From positions 100,707,470 to 100,771,469 of the forward strand of contig OW121848.1 of NCBI GenBank assembly GCA_933228895.1: 64,000 nt of DNA, in the 5' to 3' direction. This document shows, piece by piece, positions 37,861-46,825 of this stretch. Positions within the stretch are counted from its first letter, which is position 1; each line of letters opens with the position of its first letter. Position numbers and translations under genes: made by a program. Source of the DNA: Platycnemis pennipes (taxonomy: Eukaryota; Arthropoda; Insecta; Odonata; Platycnemididae). Below the pieces are notes generated by a model, which was given only the letters and a program-made list of their open reading frames with translations, was not told the origin of the DNA and did no database searches.

Positions 37861-39084
37861 CTGGAGCATATGGGATTTCTAAAACTATTCTATTTTTCCA
37901 CTCGGTTGGCAGCAAATTTCCTACAACAAGAATGCACAACACCCATCATCAGTCTATTTTCAATAAAACTGAGTTGAAGTTAAAATAAAAGTTTCGGTGG
38001 TTAGAATGTCAATGTATCTTTCACGGAAATAGAAGACGTATTTTCAAACACACACTTCATGGAAGGAAAATTACAGCTTGAGTAAAGGAACTTACAAAAA
38101 ATACCTTAAATTATCTAAGGCAATGCATGCTGCAAAAGTAGCTAATTCAAATAAAATTGATGGATTTCGGCCAAGCAATGTAGAACGATGAGTCAAACAT
38201 AATTAAAACATACCTTGTCACAGTTCAACACTAGGTACTTTTCATAAACTAAATTTATTTCAAAGACTACAAAGACATTGTCAAGGGTAAAAGCTATCAC
38301 TTAAATTTTGTCTATTAAAATACTGTGGAACTCTACAAAGAGTGTTTACATTATGTTTAATAAATTCAAGTTTAAGCTGCACCAAGTACGAGAAAAAGGG
38401 GTTGTAATAATATTTGGAATTAGCACTGGCCCATTCAATTTTGCACTGAGGCACACGTTTAACCGACTCAGTAAACAGGCCGAACCTGCATTAGCTTGAT
38501 GAGCATTGCGTTCGCCTGGGAACCCTAACGACAATTGCTAAGAGGAGCAATGAATCCCCTATTCATTAACTATTGTGTAATGAAAGCATCATTAACTGGT
38601 TTGAATATGCCTCCTAAACTGTGCTCCCTTAATCGTACTAAAAGAGAGAAAATGGGAATGAAAGGAATTCAACATTTACAGAATTATTAAACAATTTTCA
38701 CGCAAAGGAAATTATTCCAAACAATGAACAGGCTCCTAGGTCATGCGCGCCCTGACATATAACGCAGATCCGATTCTTTTACAGGCCACACCCGAATGAA
38801 GCGACTTTTTCTGAAGATGTTGGAAAAATACAACCGGGATTTAATGTTACATAAAATGAAGAGATAATAAACGAACAGTTTTTCTGATGTAGTATAACGC
38901 CAGGTCTGCGTTGAAAATACTTTTTAAGCAGTTCTCCTTGGTAGGATGGCAGACAAAAAAGATTATACCTTATTTGGTAAAAAATAATTATTGGGATGGT
39001 TATTTCACGAACCATGGCAGTAATCCGCACGTTTCAAGGAGAGCAGTGATTTTATTTTCACTTTGGAATGAACTAAACCCAACC
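37861..39084. other. AT-rich stretch without a recognisable gene
   Basis: AT-rich DNA with short overlapping frames and no recognised repeat. Confidence 0.55.
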
Positions 39085-39260
39085 GAGAGTACTGAAAGCC
39101 ATGGCAGCCAGATTGGCAGCGGGCTGGCTTGGCAACCCAAAGCTGGAAGGTGCAAACTCCGCCGCGGGCATGGATGCCGCGTTCATCTAAGGACTAAAGG
39201 CTTGACGGTACAATATATCATTGACTGTTGGATTACCTGGAAGCCTAATTCTACCTAGCG
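39085..39260 (+). mobile_element. Probable tRNA-derived SINE
   Basis: GGCAGCCAGATTGGCAGCGGGC resembles box A and GGAAGGTGCAAACTCCGCCG, about 35 bp on, resembles box B. The head is close in wording to that at 31.3 kb. The GC-rich head passes into less GC-rich DNA by about 39,260. The ends are approximate. Confidence 0.4.
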
Positions 39261-39887
39261 GTGGTGGAAGCGTTCGGAGGCGCAGCGAAGGCACTTGGCT
39301 CCACTCTCTTCCTTGAAAGGCTCTCTCCCGGATGCAGCAACTTATTTATCCCGCTTCCAGACTCAGAGTTTGCATTTTCTTAATGCAGCTGGAAGACTAC
39401 CCGACTCCTACTGAGAGTCTAATGCAATACGTGCACTGCTGCTCAAGTCGAGAGAAAAGGTGTCGCTGATTATTCGAGAGTCATGCTACGCTAGGCGGTC
39501 TTACCGATGCGCTGCTCAGCGTGGGAGAGTTACTCACCTAGGTTAGTCGCGAAAATACGCAAATGACACGAAATTGGCTGTTTAACTCGAAGGAAAAGGA
39601 CATGACTATTAATGCACTACAGCGCTACCAATTTTTAGCAAGAAATAACATCTATTAACAAGTAAAGCACATACTTTGGCATTCATGACATCCAAAATGT
39701 GCTTTCTGCACGTGGCTATAGGCTACGCAAATGGAAATTGAATGCGTTGGTGTACTGCTCATAATAATATTTTGGATAGATTGACGAATAGCGAATGGGA
39801 ATAAACTGTTTAAAAGGATTCTTTACCCGGTTACCAATGAACCCTTTTGGCACCTCGAGGAATGCTGTGGAATATCACCGTGCTTAG
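39261..39887. other. Unassigned sequence left of an old RTE fragment
   Basis: Moderate GC to about 39,550, then AT-rich. No credible frame or repeat was recognised. Confidence 0.5.
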
Positions 39888-40145
39888 AAAAATAAAGTCT
39901 TAGGAACCCTTTACAGAAAATAAGAACAAATTAATTGTCCGTATCTTAAAAAGTGCTGGTCTGATGAAGACGGCGTTGAGGGCAGCGTGAACGAGGATGG
40001 TAAATTAAGACCTTTGGAATAATGGAGCAAGTGGTGTAGTATATTTATTAAAAGATTTTCGTAAAAATGGAGAGGTTTGCCAATAGGAGAACGTCATGAA
40101 GGGCTACTTCAAACTGATAGATTAAATACAGATAACGATGATGAC
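39888..40145 (+). mobile_element. Old, degraded RTE-type LINE 3' fragment
   Basis: Collinear nucleotide similarity to the 63.7-64.0 kb minus-strand copy. CCGTATCTTAAAAAGTG matches CCATATCTTAAGACACG, TGATGAAGACGGCGTTGAGG matches TTATGAAGACAATCGTCGAAGG, AATGGAGCAAGTGGTG matches ATAGAACAGGTCGTG, and ATGGAGAGGTTTGCCAATAGG matches ATGAAGAGGTTGGCCGATAG. It ends in AACGATGATGAC, a remnant of the trinucleotide tail. Frames are broken, so this is an older copy of the same family. The left limit is approximate. Confidence 0.65.
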
Positions 40146-41030
40146 TAAAAATAAAACCGTAATTAAAAACCGTACAAATCCGACCACGTTTCTACTATTT
40201 GGTGCTGATGTGAAGGATAAAAGAATGAATACTTGACAAAAGTATCTACTTGACAAAATCATACCCGTTAAAAACCACGGTCGGATTTGATAAACTTGAT
40301 GGAGATATTACTGATGTTTTTCCTTGAAGGTTCCCCGTGATTGCGGGGGAATCGCACTGTTCCCATGCTTGCTAGAACTAAGAATTACGGAAGGATCGCA
40401 CTGCTAGCTGCACGTGGCTTTAATGGTACTTGAATGCATACATTGATGCATCGATTACAATGATCTTTTTGGATAGATTTAGTATCCACTGGAAGGGAAA
40501 ATGAAAACTCTATTTTCGGAGCAGCTAATGGGGACACGAAGAATTAGGAGAGAAGCCTCACGTGCCACTCCTTCGCCCACATCATTAGGCGGGAACTCCC
40601 CGTCAATAATTCCCACACCGCCTGCTCCTCCCTTCTCACTCTCCTTCTCTATCTCTCTCTCCTCTGTTTCCTTTCATCTTCATCGTTTCACCCCCATCCA
40701 CTTCGTTCCCATTTTAGACCCTCTCATGGGCGACCAAAATCTTATATTAAAACACTGGATCAGTGGCAAGATCACGAATCCACACAACGTCATGTTCTTT
40801 TCTATTACGGTGAGAAAATCGAAATCGTGGTGTGGCCATTCTAAAGATTATGAGTGGCATTTTGAGTAACTGATCTCTGTTGGTGGATTGACCCTATATC
40901 ACGAGTACAGCGAGGAGTGCGCTTATAGGGCACATATCGTTATTCAAAAGAATGGCGACAGCTCGAAAGAAGGAATCATATGATCCCGCACCATCACTCT
41001 GCATTATAATTCAAGCACCATATGGCCTGA
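40146..41030. other. Unassigned sequence left of the Helitron
   Basis: A short pyrimidine-rich patch (about 40,610-40,720) produces a 122-codon frame at 40501-40869 that is Ser/Pro-rich and not credible. Nothing else is recognised up to the Helitron terminus. Confidence 0.5.
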
Positions 41031-41058
41031 CTAGGTAATCCGTGCGAAAATTTCGCAC
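41031..41058 (-). terminator. Helitron 3' terminus: subterminal hairpin and CTAG
   Basis: The palindrome at 41042-41058 (arms GTGCGAA and TTCGCAC around AAT on the plus strand) is separated by eight bases from CTAG at 41031-41034. This hairpin plus CTRR arrangement is the transposition terminator of Helitrons. The base beyond the element is T on the element's strand, so the boundary is exact. Confidence 0.85.
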
Positions 41059-41258
41059 TTTCACGCTATCAGGGAATAAGTATGTTAAGGAAACGGTGTA
41101 ATTGGGTTTTAAATAGAGAAGAAGGTGTATCATAAAGTGCTTTCTTTATACTTGTTTCCTTGAAAAAATATACAAAACATATGAATACAATACAGGCAGG
41201 AGAGTTTGGTACCAGTAGGGACAATCATGACGTCTGTTACTGAATAATGGCACGCAAT

Positions 41259-41333
41259 TTACAAAATTTCTTCAAAGACAATATTAGAAGTAACAATGTT
41301 GTCGTCTGTAACTTTTTGGTTATGAGTTTCTTT
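41259..41333 (-). pseudogene. Helitron helicase, last 24 codons and stop
   Basis: On the minus strand this piece reads KETHNQKV, then TDDNIVTSNIVFEEIL and a TAA stop. The ending NIV(F/Y)xEIL is typical for Helitron and related PIF1-type helicases. It sits directly beyond the LINE tail and continues, in the same frame, the helicase that stops being recognisable at about 43077 on the other side of the LINE. This gives a precise location for the insertion. Confidence 0.8.
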
Positions 41334-43076
41334 ACATCTACATCTACATCTACATCTACACGATACCCTGCAAGCCACCGCGAGGGTGTGTGGCAGGGGG
41401 TGAAGGTCACCAAGCATTCACTACTAGCATGCAAGCAAGCAACTAAAGGGTCTCATGCAACTAGATTGTTAGTATCTATAGTATTTGAGGGGTTAATACA
41501 TGCATCATGCACTACAGAATACTCTAAAATATTTCCCCTACCTATCCCTTTCCTATGCTGCCTATTCTGTTCTCTTATAGTACGGGGGAAAAATGCCATT
41601 TTGAATCTATCTGTACGACAATCTATCTCTCTAATCTTATTTATCTGGTCGAATCTAGCATAATACGCTGGTGTTTTCAATATGTGCCTAACATCTTCAG
41701 TAAAGCTATCCGTTTGAAATTTCTGCAATAGATTAAATCTGAACTTTAATCTACGCTCTGATAATGATTCCCACCCTAATTCTTGTATTAATTCTGATAC
41801 ACTACTCAACCTATCGTAACACCTTTTGACGAACCTAGCTGCTCTACGCTGCACACTGTCTAGTTCTCTCATCAAACCTAATTCATTAGGATCCCATACA
41901 CTGGCTGCATACTCAAGGTGGGGCCTAACTAGTGAAAAGTAGCATCGCTCTTTTGTCTTCTCATCACATTTCCCAAGTACTCTTTTTATAAATCCTAGCT
42001 TTCTCTTCGCTCGGCCGCATATTTCCCTTATGTGTCTTCCCCACGATAAATCTTTAGTGATTGTTACACCTAAATATCTTACGGTTTCAACGTTTTCGAT
42101 CTTCGTGTTATTAATTCTATAGGATCGCTCTATCGAATTATTCCTCCTCCAAAAATTGATAGCTACACACTTTTTAAGGTTGAGTTCTAACTGCCATTTG
42201 TCGCACCACTCTTGAATTGCATCTAAATCCTTGCTAAGTGATTTCGTGTCCTCTTCGTTCGATATACCCCTGTACACCACCGCATCGTCTGCAAAAAGTC
42301 TAAGGTTACTACTAACTACGGTACCCAAATCGTTTATGTATAAAAGAAATAGAAGCGGACCTACTACGCTACCCTGGGGAACTCCCGATGTGACTTCGAT
42401 TGTGTCCGACATGATACCATCTATGACAACCCTCTGCTCTCGCCCACTTAAGAATTCTTTTACCCAACATACAACGTCTTTATTTATACCAAAACTCTCT
42501 AACTTCAAGATTAATTTGTCATGAGGAACTTTATCGAAAGCCTTTTTAAAATCTAAAAATATCGCATCAACTTCAGTACTGCTTTCGCCGTGGACTAAAA
42601 TATCGTGTACGAATAAAGCTAATTGTGTCTCGCAAGATCTACCTTTCCGGAACCCATGCTGGCTGTTTATGAGTAATCCCTGACTATCCAAATGCCCCAT
42701 GATCGAACTGACTACTATGTGCTCAAATATCTTACAAGAGATTGACGTGAGTGAAATGGGTCTGTAGTTACTAGGTTCTTCCCTATCACCGCTTTTAAAT
42801 ATAGGTGTAATGTTAGCTACTTTCCAATCCTTGGGTACTGTGTGGTTCTTTAGTGTTTTATTGAATATTATTTCTAGATAGGGGGCTATTTCAGAAGCTA
42901 ATGTTTTATAAACTCTGGAAGGAATTTGATCGGGACCTGGTGCTTTGTTTTTACTTATGCTTTTTAACTGCTGCTCTATTCCGCGACATGAAATGTTTAT
43001 TTCGGGCATTTGCTCACTGAAAGTGTTCGGCGGTGGTTCCACTGCGTTTTGTGACGATGAGTTGAATACACTTTGG
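41334..43076 (-). mobile_element. CR1/L2-type LINE, 5'-truncated, inserted in the Helitron
   Basis: A non-LTR retrotransposon lying wholly inside the helicase gene. Its 3' end on the minus strand has a short untranslated part with CCACACACCCTCGCGGTGGC and ends in about four repeats of GATGTA (41334-41360), a microsatellite tail instead of poly(A), as in CR1/L2-like elements. The 5' end is cut off just before the reverse transcriptase. The 5' junction (about 43076/43077) and the 3' junction (41334) show no clear target-site duplication; at most AAAG is shared. Confidence 0.85.
41453..43076 (-). pseudogene. CR1/L2-type LINE reverse transcriptase (continuous, start missing)
   Basis: About 540 codons open to a TGA stop. 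It is a reverse transcriptase for target-primed retrotransposition. Visible motifs, with residues counted in the open frame: NKAPGPDQIP (51-60), NYRPISLTS (111-119), QHGFRKGRS (147-155), motif A LDFKKAF (182-188) with its Asp, motif B SGVPQGSVVGPLLF (238-251), motif C FADD (269-272, the variant of YADD) and RYLGV. After the palm comes the typical C-terminal block with ASVWDPNE and QRRAARFV. The apurinic endonuclease and ORF1 are missing, and the first seven or so codons of the frame belong to the Helitron. A frame without stops suggests a fairly recent insertion, but without a start or endonuclease it is not functional. Confidence 0.85.
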
Positions 43077-43640
43077 AAGAACACAAACAGAAATATCACG
43101 GAAAGTGCGAACTCTAGAAAATGCTACAAACAACTGTCCATACGAAAAAACGGGTTCTGGCAAGTACAATCCGGCTCTCTGATGAGTCTGACCCTGTGCT
43201 TTATTAATTGTCATTGCAAAGGCCACTTTGATTGGAAATTGTTTTCTTGTCATTTGGAAAGGCATGGTCGGATCCGAAGGGGTGAGTATGACTGTAAGAA
43301 TTATGACTGTTCTACCCGAGTCAATTAATTTAGCAGTGATTGCGTATTCGCCTAAATTGGTAATTATTAACCTGGCACCGTTAATCAACCCTTGCTTGGC
43401 GTTGAGGTTGCGGATCAACATTACTATGGCATTTTTCTTTACCAACAACTTATGAGGTGGGAGACCTGAAGGATTTAATGAATTCAAGATTTCCACAGGG
43501 TATAACTGTGCGGTATCTGTCTCTTGGCACTGTACAGAATCTGAACTGAGGTATACTTTTTGCTCTCCAGACAAAAGATTAGTTACAATGTAATCGTTGA
43601 TGGTATTACAATCGTCATTTTTGGGGCAGAGAATGGCTGT
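43077..43640 (-). pseudogene. Helitron helicase, C-terminal part (PIF1-like)
   Basis: The C-terminal portion of a PIF1-family helicase that unwinds DNA during rolling-circle transposition. The order of recognisable parts is AILCPKNDDCNTIN (upstream, about 43,605-43,645), LLSGE, then LKV-like KLLVKKNAIVMLIRNLN with QGLINGARL, PFQMTRKQFPIKVAFAMTIN, motif V KAQGQT, GLYLPEPVFSYGQLFVAFSR with motif VI SRVR, and RDISVCVL. It is open over some 185 codons. Beyond VCVL the frame runs into LINE sequence and stops after about 20 foreign residues. Upstream of AILCPK the match fails or is frame-shifted (AMYPSL in another frame), so the N-terminal two thirds are gone. Confidence 0.85.
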
Positions 43641-43653
43641 CGAGTTAAACTGG

Positions 43654-43705
43654 GATACATTGCCTCGAGGCAGGCCTGCGATACACTGCCTCGAGGCCTG
43701 CCTCG
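43654..43705. repeat. 26 bp imperfect tandem duplication with inverted repeat
   Basis: GATACATTGCCTCGAGGC at 43654-43671 recurs as GATACACTGCCTCGAGGC at 43680-43697. Within it CGAGGCAGGCCT (43666-43677) and AGGCCTGCCTCG (43694-43705) are perfect reverse complements. It lies exactly where the recognisable Helitron helicase ends, so it may mark the truncation breakpoint. Confidence 0.7.
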
Positions 43706-44989
43706 TGAAGCTGTGACTCTTTCCATAGTTCTATAACATTGAACGAGAAGTATGCATGAGCAAGTTATGTTCATAAATGTTTACAAACTATTTTTGAACG
43801 CGAATATCATATAAATATGAAATCAAAAAGTTTTAATTGCATTGACTTACCAGATGACCATTCACCCATGCACAATCACTATATGCATTGCGTACTATTT
43901 TCATTTTAAACCTTTTTCTGAAGTTTAGAATAAAAAAATGTGTGGAGTCGATATACCTCGAGCGAGTAATCGACATGGAAAAATCGAAACTTTTAAGTCA
44001 AATTAATGGGTAAATAGTGAAATTTGAGATTGAGATTGTATTTTTCGTCAGAAGCCGGTGATTCAACGTTTAAAATGATACCTCATTAATCACTGTAGGT
44101 GCAGTATTAACGGAGCATATACAGAATGACAGAAAAAGACCTTTCTGTAATAATATATATGATTGATATAGGTAATTACAAAGAAACCAAGTTTGTCAAT
44201 TAATCTCCTAATTATTTCATAAATATCTCGAGCTTCTCAATTTCTATGGATAACTGTTATCTTTCTTTCGATTATATAGTCTGCGGTTCGTTTCAAATAG
44301 CACCGTATACTCTTTCAGATACTCGATTTCACTATGGGGGAATCAGGAATGGAATTATCATCACTTCACTATTTTTACAATTCGGCAATCAAAATATCCC
44401 GACGCATAATGTCTCAATAACTCCACGAGGAACCGAATTTTAGCATCTTCCATTCACTTACTCCACCATTTAATTTTCCGCATTTTTGCGCATGCAGTCA
44501 TAACGGATTGGCGCAATGCCAACAATTTCGCAGAGGCCTGCCCTTATAATCCTGACAGGATCCAATTAACTTTGATCATTTCTTTTATGATTTCAAATTT
44601 TAACATATGGAAATCTTTTATTGGGACTAATTACATTGCCGTTCAAAATAAACATTAATCAACTGGATTTACTGATTAAATTTGTCATTATGAGTCGTTG
44701 TAATTTTTTTTGTCGAAAGTTGCAAACCTACGTTTTGTGGGATATATATTTTTGATCGCCTTCAGGTCTGATTTTATTTCAATATAATAGATACAAACCT
44801 AGATGATAATTTGGATCTGTTTGACGATCAGATCAACAATGCTCTTTATACTCCTCCTACAAGCATATCAACAAATTCAGCTATCATCATCAAAACCCAA
44901 CATTTACTTGCTTTCCTCTACAGTAGCAGACGCGATTCGTGAAGTTAGAGGCAATTGTTTTTCGGCCTCGCTGTTACTTCAGTGTGATG
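43706..44989. other. AT-rich stretch without a recognisable gene
   Basis: No further Helitron helicase or Rep motif is visible on the minus strand. AT-rich with no credible frame. Confidence 0.55.
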
Positions 44990-46285
44990 ATCTCATCTTC
45001 GATACCCCTTCAGAATCCCTCAAAACAATGGCCAAGAGAAGTCCGCCCATTGTCTACCCGCTAACCTTTTGTCCACCGACGTTTTTCTCGCCTATTCTCG
45101 GCCGACGATGAATCACTCACTTGTCCTGAGCTCGACTCACTCGATCCTTTCCACCCCTCTTCTCTCCGCACGAGAAAAAAACTGCGCTTCTGGTCTCCTC
45201 ACTCGTCAGACCTTCATCGTACTCGTCCTTCAGCCGGCACAATTACCCTGCTTCCTCCGTCTCCCCTTTCCTTCGGACGTACTTCTACTCCGCCGTCAAA
45301 TCTCGACCCTTCCCACAATCCACCACCCCTGGTGCAACAACCAACCCCTCTCTCCACGCCGCCGCCAACAACGTCTCCATTTCGTGGCGCCCGGAAATGT
45401 CCCGGCAGTGAACGCGGCTCTCTCACCCCCCCCCCCCTTCTTTCCTCTCTCAATTTCTCCCCATTCTCTCTTCCCATCCAAGACGAAAACATCGTCCTCC
45501 CCTCGGCGCCCGAAAAACACGCGGCACTCGGGTTAGCCGAGGGAAACCACGTGCCAGGCACTCATGCAACGCTGGCGCGTTCACCGGAGGCGGTCGGGGG
45601 TTGAGGGAAGGAGGGCCTCGGGGATGGGAGGGAAATGGAGACGGAAGGACGAGGAGGGGATGGAAAACCTCGGGGAAGAGTTGGGCTTGCTCCCTCCTTT
45701 GTTTACACGAGAGCGATAAAGATTGCGTGAGTCCCAGCTGGACCCGTCTCCTTTGAATCGCCGCTTGTATTTTTTTTCCATTCTTCCTGATGACGCTCTC
45801 CAACTTATTCTTCGCTCTGGACGCCACCGACTTGGAATACAAACCACACGAATGAACGAGAGCACCGGTATAGCGCACTTACTTTCCAAAGCCCGTCCGT
45901 CTCCTCGCACCTTGTGCGACTCGAAGCGAGCGAGTCATATTCGCCAAGGATAGATTTCTCTGAAATGGTGGCCCTTGGCAGAGTCCTCTACATAGCGACT
46001 ACCAAACTACAAAGTCGAGTCGTCACATACATTCCCACAATGCGGAGTTTTTGACATCCGTCATTTTATTTCGAAAATATCCGAAAAAACCTACTAGTCT
46101 AAACGGGACAGAGCCGTGTTTTTAACGAGAATTAAGATGAATGGGAATTGCAAAATAAATAGATACAATTGAGTGGATTATTTACCCCAACGGGAAGGAG
46201 TACAATCAAATTTTCTCTTCAATTACGCCTGCATTATTGTTTTGCAATTGTGGACTGAATTTGTTTTTCTTTTCGGAAACTTCAC
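44990..46285. promoter_or_regulatory. GC-richer, pyrimidine-rich island
   Basis: C/T-rich from about 45,060 to 45,530 with a run of 12 C at 45426-45437, then G-rich at 45,575-45,680, with CG-containing words throughout. Frames of up to 155 codons on both strands are compositional. It lies about 1 kb upstream of a possible plus-strand terminal exon, so it could be its promoter region, but no start site can be shown. Confidence 0.4.
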
Positions 46286-46825
46286 CAGTGGGTCAGTGTC
46301 AACTCGGGCAGTCGCTGGGAAGTCCTTGGAGACAAAATAATCAGAAGTGCTCTCTTGCTATGCTTGTGAGCCTCTCAGGGTCTTCTCGCTGCCTCATCAC
46401 TCGCCGGCGGCGGCCGCTACCGATTGAAGAACGAACTGATACTTTTGCGGTATTTTGGTAATCAATGGAACGGGGTGATATTCTGTGTAATCATAGTTTT
46501 TTTGCCAATGATTTAAATTGTAATGTAATTTGAATTTGATATTGAAGTAAATTCTTCCAGGGCCTCCGTAAATAAATCTTTTTAATTGTTTGTACTCATC
46601 AATTATCGATACAAGTGTGTGCTGTGGGTGATAATTGTTGAGTATATCGTAGTATTAAGCATTGTGAAGGTTGGCTTTTTGTGATGATTATGTTTCAAGT
46701 AATCTTTGTGTATGTTTGTTCGTCACTCCAACCTCATTGTTGTGAGTCGCGTTGGGTAGCCATGATAAGTTCTTGTCATGAAAAGTGTATAAGGCATATC
46801 CTGTTAATGTGTCAATAAAAAAAAC
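46286..46825 (+). other. Candidate terminal exon or 3' untranslated region
   Basis: A plausible 3' splice site (TTTGTTTTTCTTTTCGGAAACTTCACCAG) is followed by a GC-richer segment with an open frame to a TAA at about 46,461. After that comes about 350 bp that is visibly poor in C and rich in T and G on the plus strand, ending in CAATAAAAAAAACG near 46,815, a poly(A) signal. I recognise no protein family in the frame (it includes LITRRRRPLPIEE), so this could be a non-coding transcript or chance. Confidence 0.25.

Larger units (their letters stand above)
41031..43650 (-). mobile_element. 5'-truncated Helitron, interrupted by a LINE
   Basis: A rolling-circle (Helitron) transposon fragment. Its 3' end is diagnostic: on the minus strand GTGCGAAATTTTCGCAC (7 bp stem) is followed eight bases later by the terminal CTAG, and the next flanking base is T, as expected for insertion between A and T. 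Upstream lie about 230 bp of 3' untranslated DNA and then helicase codons, split by the LINE at 41334 to about 43076. Recognisable helicase sequence ends near 43,650. The Rep domain and helicase motifs I-III are missing, so it cannot move by itself. Confidence 0.85.

Noticed and set aside
45069..45910. Frames of 155, 142, 115 and 109 codons
   Set aside because: Mutually overlapping, compositional and interrupted by a C12 run.
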